Numbered from the stretch's first letter, positions 43,158-52,142 are shown. The stretch: 64,000 nucleotides of DNA from DATLXH01 sp035576005 (GCA_035576005.1 DATLXH010000071.1:9089-73088); one strand, 5' to 3'. Made by a program: numbers and translations. Notes: a model not told the origin generated them from the sequence alone.

Positions 43158-43577
43158 CTACGCGTCAGTCGGGAGAATCCGGAAGCTTCTTCGCGGTTGC
43201 GGGCGTACGGCGCGGAAGTGACGCTCGTCGAGCGTCAGGAGATCTCGAGAATCGAAGCGGCGCGCGAGAACCACGATCGAGGCATCGGCTAAGCCGAGTT
43301 TCAGGTCTCTGTAGCGTTCGACGACCTCGCGTGCCTCGTTGATGTCGGCAGCCGTGAAGGGCGATACCTCGTAGGCACCCCGCGAAACCTCGTCGAGAAA
43401 CAAAAGCTCCGTGTCGACTCCACCGAATTTCAGGATCAGGTAGTCGAGCTCCGCCAGAACGAAAGGGGAGAGCACGCGGGGAGGGACGCTTCTGAGAAGG
43501 GCGTCAGCACACTCAGCGTGCCTGCGCTGGTCGGGAAACAGCGCGGCCAGCACGCCGCTCGTATCGAGGAGGATCAC
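43158..43577 (-). CDS. PIN-domain toxin (VapC-like)
   Basis: 139 aa. PIN-domain acids: Asp5 in MILLDTSGVL, Glu43 in LAELDYLI, and the Asp of LGLADASIVVLA with the following LLTLDERHF. These coordinate Mg for single-strand RNase activity. The start overlaps the antitoxin stop by 4 bases (ATGA). VapC toxins cleave initiator tRNA or other RNAs when not held by the antitoxin. The system is complete as seen. Confidence 0.85.
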   Translation of the reverse strand: MILLDTSGVLAALFPDQRRHAECADALLRSVPPRVLSPFVLAELDYLILKFGGVDTELLFLDEVSRGAYEVSPFTAADINEAREVVERYRDLKLGLADASIVVLARRFDSRDLLTLDERHFRAVRPQPRRSFRILPTDA

Positions 43578-43798
43578 CTGCCAAAATCTTCGAGCAATAC
43601 TTCTGTCCGTTCGGCGATGGTCGGATCGCCGAGACCTCGGGCGGTAAGAGGAATGCGGGGATCGGGGGACCTGCCGGCGTCAATGGCCGTTGCGATTGCC
43701 TCGCGGATGAAGTCGGCAGAAGAGCGTCCCTCCCGCACCGACGCGGCTTCGAGGTCGCGCTTCAGATCGGCTGGGATATAAATCGTCGTCTTCTTCAT
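43574..43798 (-). CDS. ribbon-helix-helix antitoxin (VapB/CopG-like)
   Basis: 74 aa from ATG 43798 (MKKTTIYIPADLKRDLEAASVREGRSSADFIREAIATAID), a clear ribbon-helix-helix DNA-binding domain. The C-terminal tail (IAERTEVLLEDFGR) is the likely toxin-binding part. It precedes and overlaps the PIN toxin, the usual antitoxin-first order. Two direct repeats TGCCATA (43798-43804 and 43810-43816) span its start region and could be its autorepression operator. Confidence 0.85.
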   Translation of the reverse strand: MKKTTIYIPADLKRDLEAASVREGRSSADFIREAIATAIDAGRSPDPRIPLTARGLGDPTIAERTEVLLEDFGR

Positions 43799-43816
43799 GC
43801 CATACATAGTGCCATA
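43798..43816 (-). promoter_or_regulatory. direct-repeat candidate operator of the vapBC-like operon
   Basis: TGCCATA occurs twice with 12-base periodicity, the second copy followed by an AT-rich stretch (TATATTTTT) suited to a promoter. Close to one helical turn, as expected for adjacent RHH dimers. Confidence 0.4.
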
Positions 43817-43880
43817 TATTTTTCCAGATCGCAACGGTCAGGGCGGGCTTCTTTTCTCACCCCGCATTCGCCGTTACAGC

Positions 43881-46800
43881 TCAGAGCCCCAGGGCTTTGG
43901 CCACGAGAGCCTTCTGCTGCTCTTCGTGACGGTGATGCGAGCCCGAGGCCGGGGACGCGCTGATGGGTCGCCCCGCATACGCTACGCCGTTGGGCCTGTT
44001 GAGCAGGGGAGCGACGCGATCGCGGAAGAATGGCCAGCCGCCCATGTTCATCGGCTCCTCCTGCGTCCACACGAGGTCTTTCGCGTTGGGATAGCGGAGC
44101 AGGATGTCGATCAGAGCGGCGCCTGGTACGGGATAAAACTGCTCGACCCGCACAAGCGCGACATCTTTCGAGCCTGCAGCATCGCGTGCGTTACTCAGAT
44201 CGTAGAAAACTTTACCAGCCGACATGACGACTCGCTTGATGCCAGCGCGATCTTCCGCGGTGATTGAAGCATCGTCGAGCACCGGCTCGAAGCGGCCGCC
44301 GAGGAACTCGTCCATCGAAGAGGTTGCCCGCGGATGGCGGAGCAACGACTTGGGCGTGACGATGATCAACGGCTTGCGCGGATCGTTTTTCATCTGACGG
44401 CGAAGCACATGAAAGTACTGCGCTGGCGTGGTCACATTGACGACCTGCATGTTGCCTTCTGCGCAGAGTGTCAGGAACCTCTCGAGCCGCGCGCTCGAAT
44501 GTTCCGGTCCCTGTCCCTCATAGCCGTGCGGCAGGAGCAGCACGATCCCGCTATGCTGTCCCCACTTCTCCTCGGCGCTCGAGATGAACTGGTCAATGAT
44601 GATCTGACCACCGTTCACAAAGTCACCGAACTGCGCTTCCCACAACACGAGTGCTGAAGGGTCCGCAACTGTGTATCCGTACTCGAATCCGAGTACTCCA
44701 TATTCGGAGAGAAGGGAGTCGTAGACCGAAAAGCTCACGGGCGCCGCCACAGGTGCGGTGTCCGTGGTCGTCAGGGCGTTGTCCACCTGCGGCTCCGAAG
44801 GCGCATCCACCGGGACAGATTCCTCTTTGGCGAGGGCGTTGAGTGGAACCCATCCGAGACCGCTGACAGAATCGAAAAGTAAGGCGTGCCGATGCGAAAA
44901 GGTTCCGCGTCCGCTGTCCTGACCACTCAACCGGACGCGGTTGCCATCGAGCAGCAGGCTTCCAAATGCGATGGCTTCCGAAAGAGACCAGTCAACCCGA
45001 TCAGTTCCTGCGAACATGGCCTGTCGCTTTGCGATGAACGGCTTGAGCTTGGGATGGAGCGAGAACGTGGAAGGGATCTCGGTCAGTGCTTTCTGAATCT
45101 TCTCGAGCTGCGCCTGCGAGAGTCCGGTGTCGGGTGAAGGCTGGTTCTGAAATCCGGTGATCTCTTCATCAGTCCAGAGGAGCTTCTCAGTAGTTGGAGG
45201 CGCAGTCTCCTCTTTCGTTTTCTCGAAAGCTTCCTGCAGCCGTTTCTGAAAGTCTTCCAGCCACTGCTCGGCTTCCTGCGGGTCGATATCGCCCTTTCGC
45301 AGAAGCGACTCTGTGTAGAGCTTGCGGACCGACCTGTGCTCCTTGATGAGCTTGTACATCTTCGGCTGCGTCAGGGAAGGCTCGTCACCCTCGTTATGGC
45401 CGTGTCTCCGGTAGCAGACCATGTCGATGACGACATCTTTGTGAAACTGCTGCCTGAACTCGTACGCAAGCGTCACGGCGCGGATACACGCTTCAGGGTC
45501 GTCGCCATTGACGTGAAAAATCGGGGCCTGGACCATTTTCGCGACGTCGGTGGCGTAGACAGACGAGCGCGCGTCCTGCGGTCCCGTTGTAAACCCGATC
45601 TGGTTGTTGATGACGATGTGAACGGTTCCGCCCGTCCTGTAGCCCTTCAGCTGCGAAAGGTTGAGTGTCTCGGCAACCACACCCTGACCGGCGAATGCAG
45701 CATCTCCGTGAAGAAGGACGGGTAAAACGTACGCACGGTTCTGGTCGTTGAGCAGCTTCTGCTTGGCTCTGACCATCCCCTCGACAATAGGGTCTACTGC
45801 CTCGAGATGACTGGGGTTGGATGCAAGCGTCAGCTTGAGAGTTGCGCCGGTTGGCGACGTGTGGACGCCGTCCGAGCCGAGGTGATACTTCACGTCGCCC
45901 GATCCCTGGGTCGTGTTCGGGTCGATGTCTCCTTCGAACTCGTGAAAGATCTTTTCGTATGACTTCCCGATAACGTTCGCAAGGACATTGAGACGTCCGC
46001 GATGTGCCATACCGATTACGACTTCGTCCACCCCTTCTTCTGTTGCGCGGTTGAAGAGATGATCCAGCAGGGGCACGACGGTTTCTGCTCCCTCGAGTGA
46101 GAAGCGCTTATGACCTACGTACTTCGTGTGCAGAAACTTCTCGAACGCCTCAGCGTCGTTGAGTTTCTGAAGAATTCTGCGCTTGATGGAACCGTCGAGC
46201 GGTCCTGCATTCCGTGAAGGCTCCATCCGATCCTGGAGCCAGCGCTTCTGCTGAGGCTCCTGGATATGCATGTACTCCGGTGCGAGCTTCCCGCAATACG
46301 TCTCGCGGAGCGTGTCGAGAATTTCTCGCAGCTTCGCGCTGCTCCGGCCGGCGAGTCCTCCAGTGACGAACTCCCGGTCGAGATCCCAGATGGTAAGGCC
46401 GTAGTGTGCGGGGTTGAGCTCGGCATGCCGCGCGATCTTGTAGTCGAGAGGGTCGAGGTCGGCGAGAAGGTGTCCTCGCACGCGGTATGCGTTGATGAGC
46501 TGAATCGCGGCAGCCTCGCGACTGACTTCCTCGTCCGAGTTCGTGCCGCCGAAGGGTGACCGGTTCCGATCTCTCGACCATCGGACGGGCTCATACGGGA
46601 TCCGCAGGTCGCGGAAGATGTGATCGTAGAAACTTTCTTCACCGAGCAGCAGGGCGTGGACTTTCGCGAGGAAAGCTCCTGACTCTGCACCTTGAATGAT
46701 TCGGTGATCGTAGGTGCTGGTCATCGTCATGACCTTGGAGATGCCGAGGTCGGCGAGCACGGTCTCGTCAGTCGCGGAGTACTCGGCCGGGTAATCGATC

Positions 46801-47756
46801 TGGCCCGTCGCGATGATGGCTCCCTGCGATTGCATGAGACGGGGAATGGAGGAGATCGTCCCGAGGGTGCCCGGATTCGTGAGGGATATGGTCGTGCCTT
46901 CGAAGTCCGAGATCTCCAGGGAGTTGCTGCGCGCCTTCCGGATCACGTCGTTGTAGCCGCGGAGGAACTGGGCGAAGTCGAGCGTGTCGGCCTTCTTCAC
47001 GTTCGGTACGACGAGAGATCGGGTGCCGTCTTTTTTCTCGAGGTCGACCGCGAGACCGAAGTTCACATGGGCGCGATCCAGGCGCACGGGTTGACCATCG
47101 GCGGAGAGGTACGCTGCGTTGAGGCGCGGAGACTCCTTGAGCGCCTGCACGATCGCGAAGCCGATGATGTGAGTGTAGGAAGCCTTGTGCTGCCCGCCAA
47201 CTGTCAGGTGGTGGTTGATGACGCGTCGGTTTTCTTCAAGCACTTTGACCGGGATCGTCCGGACCGAAGTTGCGGTCGGAACGGTCAGCGACGACTCCAT
47301 GTTTTGCGCGATCTTTGAGGCGGCACCTCGAAGCGGGGCGCGCACATCACCATTGTCGGACGTCGCTTTCGGCGCGGAGGGCGCGACAGGCGCTGGCGCT
47401 GGCGCATGGACCGCTGCAGGCGCAGTGGGGACATCAGCCGGGGCTGCTGCTGTTCCCGGTGAGGGAAGCGGCTCGGCAGCAGCGACGGCTGCGGCCGGCT
47501 GTGCGGCTGCCGCAGGTTGGGCCGTTCCGGCGGTTTGAGTAGCCACCGCCGATGTCGGCCAGCTCTCGTATCCTGGGTCTGCGGCTCTCGCTCCTCCGTC
47601 GGCGGGCGTCGGGGTGTCGTCGTCCTCGAGGCTCGGCTCCTGGACCTGGAAGAACTCCTGCCAGCTCGCGCTGACCGAGGATGGATTATTACGGTACTTT
47701 TCGTGGAGCTCTTCGATGAAGGCGATGTTTGCGCCGTACGAGGAGGTGGCAGACAT
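43881..47756 (-). CDS. multifunctional 2-oxoglutarate dehydrogenase E1 / succinyltransferase (KGD type)
   Basis: 1291 aa from ATG 47756 (MSATSSYGAN), with GAGG upstream. Order: E1o N-terminal helix (FIEELHEKYRNNPSSVSASWQEFF), an Ala/Pro linker (about 75-135), an E2 succinyltransferase catalytic domain (about 145-375, catalytic YDHRIIQGAESG near 350), then full E1: RGHLLADLDPL, GMAHRGRLNVLAN, HGDAAFAGQGVVAE, VINNQIGFTT, CYRRHGHNEGDEPSLTQP, GTFSHRHALLFD, WTQEEPMNMGGW. No lipoyl domain is present, as in mycobacterial KGD, so another protein must carry lipoate. It oxidatively decarboxylates 2-oxoglutarate in the TCA cycle with ThDP. Confidence 0.9.
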   Translation of the reverse strand: MSATSSYGANIAFIEELHEKYRNNPSSVSASWQEFFQVQEPSLEDDDTPTPADGGARAADPGYESWPTSAVATQTAGTAQPAAAAQPAAAVAAAEPLPSPGTAAAPADVPTAPAAVHAPAPAPVAPSAPKATSDNGDVRAPLRGAASKIAQNMESSLTVPTATSVRTIPVKVLEENRRVINHHLTVGGQHKASYTHIIGFAIVQALKESPRLNAAYLSADGQPVRLDRAHVNFGLAVDLEKKDGTRSLVVPNVKKADTLDFAQFLRGYNDVIRKARSNSLEISDFEGTTISLTNPGTLGTISSIPRLMQSQGAIIATGQIDYPAEYSATDETVLADLGISKVMTMTSTYDHRIIQGAESGAFLAKVHALLLGEESFYDHIFRDLRIPYEPVRWSRDRNRSPFGGTNSDEEVSREAAAIQLINAYRVRGHLLADLDPLDYKIARHAELNPAHYGLTIWDLDREFVTGGLAGRSSAKLREILDTLRETYCGKLAPEYMHIQEPQQKRWLQDRMEPSRNAGPLDGSIKRRILQKLNDAEAFEKFLHTKYVGHKRFSLEGAETVVPLLDHLFNRATEEGVDEVVIGMAHRGRLNVLANVIGKSYEKIFHEFEGDIDPNTTQGSGDVKYHLGSDGVHTSPTGATLKLTLASNPSHLEAVDPIVEGMVRAKQKLLNDQNRAYVLPVLLHGDAAFAGQGVVAETLNLSQLKGYRTGGTVHIVINNQIGFTTGPQDARSSVYATDVAKMVQAPIFHVNGDDPEACIRAVTLAYEFRQQFHKDVVIDMVCYRRHGHNEGDEPSLTQPKMYKLIKEHRSVRKLYTESLLRKGDIDPQEAEQWLEDFQKRLQEAFEKTKEETAPPTTEKLLWTDEEITGFQNQPSPDTGLSQAQLEKIQKALTEIPSTFSLHPKLKPFIAKRQAMFAGTDRVDWSLSEAIAFGSLLLDGNRVRLSGQDSGRGTFSHRHALLFDSVSGLGWVPLNALAKEESVPVDAPSEPQVDNALTTTDTAPVAAPVSFSVYDSLLSEYGVLGFEYGYTVADPSALVLWEAQFGDFVNGGQIIIDQFISSAEEKWGQHSGIVLLLPHGYEGQGPEHSSARLERFLTLCAEGNMQVVNVTTPAQYFHVLRRQMKNDPRKPLIIVTPKSLLRHPRATSSMDEFLGGRFEPVLDDASITAEDRAGIKRVVMSAGKVFYDLSNARDAAGSKDVALVRVEQFYPVPGAALIDILLRYPNAKDLVWTQEEPMNMGGWPFFRDRVAPLLNRPNGVAYAGRPISASPASGSHHRHEEQQKALVAKALGL

Positions 47757-47808
47757 TCGAATACCTCGGGTCGTTAGTGGTGAGGATGGACGCGTCACAC
47801 GCGGTTAA

Positions 47809-48558
47809 CTACCCGTCTTCGCCAATCATTTCGGCGTGCTCGGCGATCTCAGCCGAGGGACGAGAATCGACGAAGGAATGTGAGACCGCTGTAAGTCCCA
47901 GCCAGCCGAGGCCCGCCGCAAAGCCTCCGAGAACGTCGGAAGGGAAATGCACGCCGAGATAGATTCTTGTGAATCCGACCATGGCGATCGTCCAGCCGGT
48001 GAGAGTCATGACGAAGGTCTGCGTCCGTGTGGATCGCCTCTGCACGAGACTGTGCGCCACGATCGGGTAGGTGGCAGCTGAGAGCAGAGAGTGGCCGCTT
48101 GGAAAACTGTGCGAACTGGGAAGTTTGATTCTCCGCGACATCTCTTTCGGTCGCTGGCGGCGGAAGATATTTTTCAAGACTGTGTTGAGCGCCATTGCGC
48201 CGCCCGTCGACATGAGGACGAAGAAGGCATCGTGCCGCCGCCCGCGACGAATCATCATGATCGCTGTGATGCCGGCTGACGCACCGATCACCGCGTGCGA
48301 GCCGAGCTGGGTGAGCGCGATCATCCCCTGATCAACGGCTTCGTTCTCATAGCGGTGAACGTACTTCATGAGCGAGGTGTCGAACGCGTCAGCTTTGCCG
48401 GCGACGACTCTGTCGGCCTGCTCCTTGAAGAAGATGAACGCTACGGTGGCCAGGATCACGCCGCCCGATGCACCGATGGCCAGAGGGAGGAAGGCGTTTC
48501 TCCTTCGATTGCGCTCCTTGCGTATCTTTCGGGAACTGACCGGCTCTGCTCTCTTCAT
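47809..48558 (-). CDS. PAP2-family membrane phosphatase
   Basis: 249 aa. A basic cytoplasmic N-terminus, then about five to six membrane segments (FLPLAIGASGGVILATVAFIF and others). All three PAP2 motifs are visible: KNIFRRQRP (K-x6-RP), SFPSGH (PSGH) and TRIYLGVHFPSD (R-x5-H-x3-D). It dephosphorylates lipid phosphates such as phosphatidic acid or undecaprenyl diphosphate in the inner membrane. It is followed by the 2-OGDH gene and preceded at 26 bases by the double-GNAT gene on the same strand. Confidence 0.9.
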   Translation of the reverse strand: MKRAEPVSSRKIRKERNRRRNAFLPLAIGASGGVILATVAFIFFKEQADRVVAGKADAFDTSLMKYVHRYENEAVDQGMIALTQLGSHAVIGASAGITAIMMIRRGRRHDAFFVLMSTGGAMALNTVLKNIFRRQRPKEMSRRIKLPSSHSFPSGHSLLSAATYPIVAHSLVQRRSTRTQTFVMTLTGWTIAMVGFTRIYLGVHFPSDVLGGFAAGLGWLGLTAVSHSFVDSRPSAEIAEHAEMIGEDG

Positions 48559-48584
48559 GTCGCCTCGATACTAATTGCACGCGC

Positions 48585-49457
48585 TCACATCTCCAAGCGC
48601 TTTGCGAGGATGACGAAACGTCCGGAGACAACCGCGCCGCAGCTCTTTGTGTAGAAATCGACCGACGACGCCCACGGTATCGTCGATTCCAGGAAGCCTC
48701 GATCCCGAAGATCCGCGAGCGAAGCGAGCAGCAGCGACCGCCCCAGCCCCTGGCCTCGGACCGAGGGGTCGACTCCCTCGGGACCAAATGAGCCGAGTCC
48801 CCGATTGTTCACGTCATGCACAGTGAATCCGGCGATCACGCCTTCGAGCTTCGCGATGAAAATCGTCGGCGGATCGGATTCGAATGCCTTGCCAGCCTCG
48901 AACTGCCAGATCGGCCCGAAGTGCGTTCCGATGAATTGGAGAATGCCTGATCTGGTCGCGGAGCTCCCGCGCTCAATCCGTTGATCGAGATCCCGGCTCG
49001 CTGGAATTAGAGGATTGTTCCTCAAAGGGACACGAAGGTTCAACGCCTCATCTTTTTTCGAGAACCCGCGCGCCTCGAAAAACGCGATCGTTTCGTGGTT
49101 CTCGAATGGAATCCCGGGAGTGAAATAGTTTCCCGCTTCCGAAGCGACTTCCAGATACGGTGACCGCGAAGATCGGACCTGCTCTTCCGCATCTCCGATC
49201 AGCATGGTGCCGATTCCTTTTCGTCGCTGACCCGGGTCCACCACAACGATCCGGAGATGCCGGCCGCAGGTCACCGCGACGCCTTGCAGCTCATTCCGGT
49301 CGAAAAGACACCGGACGCGCGACGAACCTCGGAAGCCAGGGGAGAAGCATTTCTCTTCGGCGACTGCGGCGAGATCCGGGGAGATGTCACTGGCGCGAGC
49401 GAAGAGGCTTCGAATCGCCGGAAGATCGGCGGTCGTGGCGGTGGTGAGTTTGCTCAT
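48585..49457 (-). CDS. protein with two GNAT acetyltransferase domains
   Basis: 290 aa. The N-terminal GNAT domain has HLRIVVVDPGQRRKGIGTMLI (acetyl-CoA loop R/Q-x-x-G-x-G) and ends VNYF..ENHETIAFFEARGF; the C-terminal domain has AKLEGVIAGFTVHD and GVDPSVRGQGLGRSLLLASLADLRDRG. The two loops are both intact. The double-GNAT layout resembles mycothiol synthase or other tandem acetyltransferases, but the substrate is unknown. It is 26 bases upstream of the PAP2 gene. Confidence 0.85.
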   Translation of the reverse strand: MSKLTTATTADLPAIRSLFARASDISPDLAAVAEEKCFSPGFRGSSRVRCLFDRNELQGVAVTCGRHLRIVVVDPGQRRKGIGTMLIGDAEEQVRSSRSPYLEVASEAGNYFTPGIPFENHETIAFFEARGFSKKDEALNLRVPLRNNPLIPASRDLDQRIERGSSATRSGILQFIGTHFGPIWQFEAGKAFESDPPTIFIAKLEGVIAGFTVHDVNNRGLGSFGPEGVDPSVRGQGLGRSLLLASLADLRDRGFLESTIPWASSVDFYTKSCGAVVSGRFVILAKRLEM

Positions 49458-49576
49458 CTATATCTCATGCTCGCCCGGGCAGTTCCCGCTCAGCTCCGCG
49501 GTCTCACCGTTTGTCTATTCGGCCCGACAGCCAGCGAAACGATTGGCAGTGTATCCCGTCATAAGTCTCGATAACG

Positions 49577-49609
49577 CTAACCCGCATTTCTGTGAGAAAT
49601 GTGGGTTAA
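49577..49609. repeat. Family 1 minimal element (copy e)
   Basis: CTAA, then CCCGCATTTC directly joined to TGTGAGAAATGTGGG, then TTAA. Only 25 bases remain between two YTAR tetranucleotides: the two terminal inverted repeats back to back with no interior. It lies 12 bases upstream of the PCYCGC lipoprotein start. Confidence 0.8.
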
Positions 49610-49621
49610 ACGAGGGCCCCG

Positions 49622-50257
49622 ATGAAAACGAACCTTCTCTTTCCTGTTTACCTCGCTGTCGGAATCGTTGCTGGTTGCTCGAACGAACCATCGTCGCGGG
49701 TTTCCTCCACAACGCCGGTATCTTCCGCCAGAACGGCGGTTGTGAAGAACGAACCGCCGGCCTCCGACCACGCTGTAACGCAGTTTTCGCTGCCGGCCAG
49801 TCGCCCCATCACTGCTCGACCAGACACGGGTACGAAGGTCGCCCCCAGTCCCTCTGGTCACTCCCACGCCGGGCACGAGCAGCATCATTCGACTGCGAGC
49901 CGGGACAGGGGCAGGAAGCGACCTCCCGCCGCCTCCGCCGGACCCGTTGACCTGGCATCGACCATTGTCGATCCCGCAACGTTCGAGAATGCTGAGGTGC
50001 GAGACACGTATGCGAAGGCGAAACAGATTCCCGAGCGGCTCGATGGGATGTATTGCTACTGCCGGTGCAAGGAAAACGAACAGCTCGCACACAAGTCGCT
50101 TCTCACCTGCTTCCAGGACGATCACGCTGCGCAATGTGGAATCTGCCTGAAAGAAGCGCAGCAGGCATTCCTCGACTTTCAGGACGACATCCCGCTGGAG
50201 ATTACGAAGAAGAGTATCGACATCCTGTACAACCAGGGAAACCCTCCGCCGCAGTAA
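49622..50257 (+). CDS. PCYCGC-motif lipoprotein
   Basis: 211 aa. Lipobox LAVGIVAGC (Cys19), then a long low-complexity Ser/Pro/Arg/His linker (HSHAGHEQHH), and a C-terminal domain from residue about 108. The domain has the pattern MYCYCRCKENEQ...HKSLLTCFQDDHAAQCGICLKEAQQ, matching PCYCGC-family proteins (CYCxC, then C-F-x4-HA-x-C-x-x-C). Six clustered Cys and the His-rich linker suggest metal or heme-site binding outside the cytoplasm; this is inference. Minimal Family 1 element just upstream. Confidence 0.8.
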   Translation: MKTNLLFPVYLAVGIVAGCSNEPSSRVSSTTPVSSARTAVVKNEPPASDHAVTQFSLPASRPITARPDTGTKVAPSPSGHSHAGHEQHHSTASRDRGRKRPPAASAGPVDLASTIVDPATFENAEVRDTYAKAKQIPERLDGMYCYCRCKENEQLAHKSLLTCFQDDHAAQCGICLKEAQQAFLDFQDDIPLEITKKSIDILYNQGNPPPQ

Positions 50258-50287
50258 TCAGGGGAGCGTCGAGGTCGTGGGGTTTCG

Positions 50288-50473
50288 CTAGCCCGCATTT
50301 CTCACAGACCTTCGCCGTGAGACGACGGATAGCGGCCTGTCTGCTTCGTTGCACGGCAATTTCGCTCCTTGACATAGTGTCGACTATGCCTTCGTCGCAA
50401 AATCGCCGTGCCCCTTGCATCCAAGCCACTCTCCGCCGTCTCACGACGAAGGTCTGTGAGAAATGCGGGCTTG
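50288..50473. repeat. Family 1 palindromic element, copy f (complete)
   Basis: CTAG (50288-50291), CCCGCATTTCTCACAG at 50292, centre GACATAGTGTCGACTATGCC near 50380, TGTGAGAAATGCGGG ending 50469, then CTTG. The arms of about 87 bases pair with few mismatches. Confidence 0.9.
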
Positions 50474-50574
50474 AGACAGCAGCAAACCGTTTCTCGACGA
50501 GGAATCGATTCCGATCATGATGATGAGCGCGGGGTCCATGCAGCGCTGGCTTTTCCTTCGCATGGATCACGGAC

Positions 50575-51012
50575 ATGGGAGATCCCGTCGTACGTTGTGC
50601 GTCGTGTGGTCAGGCGAATCGCCTGCCACCATTGGCGACCGGAAAGAAGGCGGTTTGTGGCAAATGCAAAGAGCCGCTCGAGGCGCTAAGGCTGCGTTCT
50701 CCCGTGACTTTGACGGATGCCACGTTCGATGCGACGGTCGTTTCGGGCCAGTCTCTTCTGGTCGATTTCTGGGCAGCCTGGTGCGGCCCGTGTCGTACCA
50801 TAGCTCCTATCATTGAAGCGATGGCGCGCGAGCGAGACGATGTGACGTTTGCCAAACTGAATGTGGACGAGAATCCTGTCTCCGCGTCGCGGTTCAGGAT
50901 CAGCGGGATCCCTACGATGATTCTCTTCAAGGATGGCGTGGAAAAGGGAAGGGTGGTCGGAGGGGTTGGTCGCCGTGAGCTCGAAGCGGCCATATCGCGG
51001 CATCTCGGATGA
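50575..51012 (+). CDS. trxC: thioredoxin 2 with N-terminal zinc ribbon
   Basis: 145 aa. Zinc-ribbon cysteine pairs C8-x-x-C11 and C28-x-x-C31, then the thioredoxin domain with the active site W-C70-G-P-C73 in VDFWAAWCGPCRTIAP, and cis-Pro in ISGIPTMILFKDG. This is the TrxC/Trx2 architecture. It reduces protein disulfides in the cytoplasm. Its stop overlaps the next gene start by 4 bases (ATGA), so it is coupled to the AI-2E transporter family gene. Confidence 0.9.
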   Translation: MGDPVVRCASCGQANRLPPLATGKKAVCGKCKEPLEALRLRSPVTLTDATFDATVVSGQSLLVDFWAAWCGPCRTIAPIIEAMARERDDVTFAKLNVDENPVSASRFRISGIPTMILFKDGVEKGRVVGGVGRRELEAAISRHLG

Positions 51013-52142
51013 GTCGAATCGAAAGGGCTGCAGAGGCAGCTCCGGCTGAAGCGACCCGGTCTTCCTCACCATGGTCGGGCAGTGAGATGGAGATGTTCAA
51101 GCGCAAAGTAGCGTTCGTCTTCCTGGCCGCGCTGCTGATCGCGATGTTGTGGCTGGTTCGCAATATTCTCATCCTCATATTTATCGCGGCAGTGCTTGCA
51201 GCCGGAATCTCCCCCGTGGTGCACCGCGTGCGCGTGTTGGGACGACGGTATCTGCGGAAGCGGATCCCGAGGGGTGCGGCGGTCCTGATCGTTTACTTCC
51301 CGTTCCTGATCGCGGCGATTTTGCTCATCATTCTCGTTCTTCCCCGCCTGCTGCAGGAAGGTGCGGAGATGGCCGGCAACCTGCCGACGCTCATCGACTC
51401 CAAGATCCTGACGCCGCTGGAAAAACACTTTCCGGTCGACGCAGCGCGAACTGCGCTGAGCAACTACCGGGTCACCGGTGGTGGGAAGGCGGTCATTCTC
51501 GGCTATCTGCGCGGCGCAGCCAGAGTGGTGGCTTCGATGCTTGCGATCCTTTTTCTCATTGTCTACATGCTGATCGACGCCCAACGGCTCAGAAACCTTT
51601 TCCTACTTCTCTTTCCCGCTCATGACAGAGGAAAAAAGAGGTTGATGATCATCCGCATGTCGCGGCGCATGAGCGGATGGCTATCGGGGCAGTTGCTTCT
51701 CGCTGCGATCATCGGCGCAGTAACCTTCGTGATTCTGGTCAGTCTCAGAATTCCTTACGCGCTCCCTCTCGCACTTCTCGCAGCCGTAGGAGAGATGGTA
51801 CCGGTCATCGGGCCGATCGCCGGAGCAATTCCGGCTGTGATCATTGCTCTGTTCAAATCGAGCTGGCAATTCTGGAGTGTGCTGGCCATGGCCATCATGA
51901 TCCAGAAACTGGAGAACCTTTTCCTGGTCCCGCGAATCATGGGCGCGAAGGTCTCCGTGTCTCCTCTCGCAATCTTCATCGCCTTCATGATGGGAAGCTC
52001 TCTGCTGGGGATCATTGGAGGGATCATGGCGATCCCCGCGGCCGCTATCATCCAGGTCGCATTCGAAGAGGCGTTCGTTCAGTCGCGAGAACGCCGGCTT
52101 GATCCCGATCGAGCGGGGTCGCTTCTGACTCGTGAGCAATGA
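51009..52142 (+). CDS. AI-2E family transporter
   Basis: 377 aa with eight probable membrane segments in the AI-2E/UPF0118 arrangement: VAFVFLAALLIAMLWLV and NILILIFIAAVLAAGISPVV at the N-terminus, the large loop, then LLLAAIIGAVTFVILV, LPLALLAAVGEMVPVIGPIAGAIPAVIIAL (the family's conserved EMVPVIGP block) and GSSLLGIIGGIMAIPAAAI. Members export AI-2 or act as Na+/H+ antiporters; neither is proven by sequence. Translation is coupled to trxC. Confidence 0.9.
   Translation: MSRIERAAEAAPAEATRSSSPWSGSEMEMFKRKVAFVFLAALLIAMLWLVRNILILIFIAAVLAAGISPVVHRVRVLGRRYLRKRIPRGAAVLIVYFPFLIAAILLIILVLPRLLQEGAEMAGNLPTLIDSKILTPLEKHFPVDAARTALSNYRVTGGGKAVILGYLRGAARVVASMLAILFLIVYMLIDAQRLRNLFLLLFPAHDRGKKRLMIIRMSRRMSGWLSGQLLLAAIIGAVTFVILVSLRIPYALPLALLAAVGEMVPVIGPIAGAIPAVIIALFKSSWQFWSVLAMAIMIQKLENLFLVPRIMGAKVSVSPLAIFIAFMMGSSLLGIIGGIMAIPAAAIIQVAFEEAFVQSRERRLDPDRAGSLLTREQ

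Noticed and set aside
46266..47538. Plus-strand frames of 90-208 aa
   Set aside because: Antisense to the 2-OGDH fusion; Ala/Gly-rich text comes from its Ala/Pro linker.
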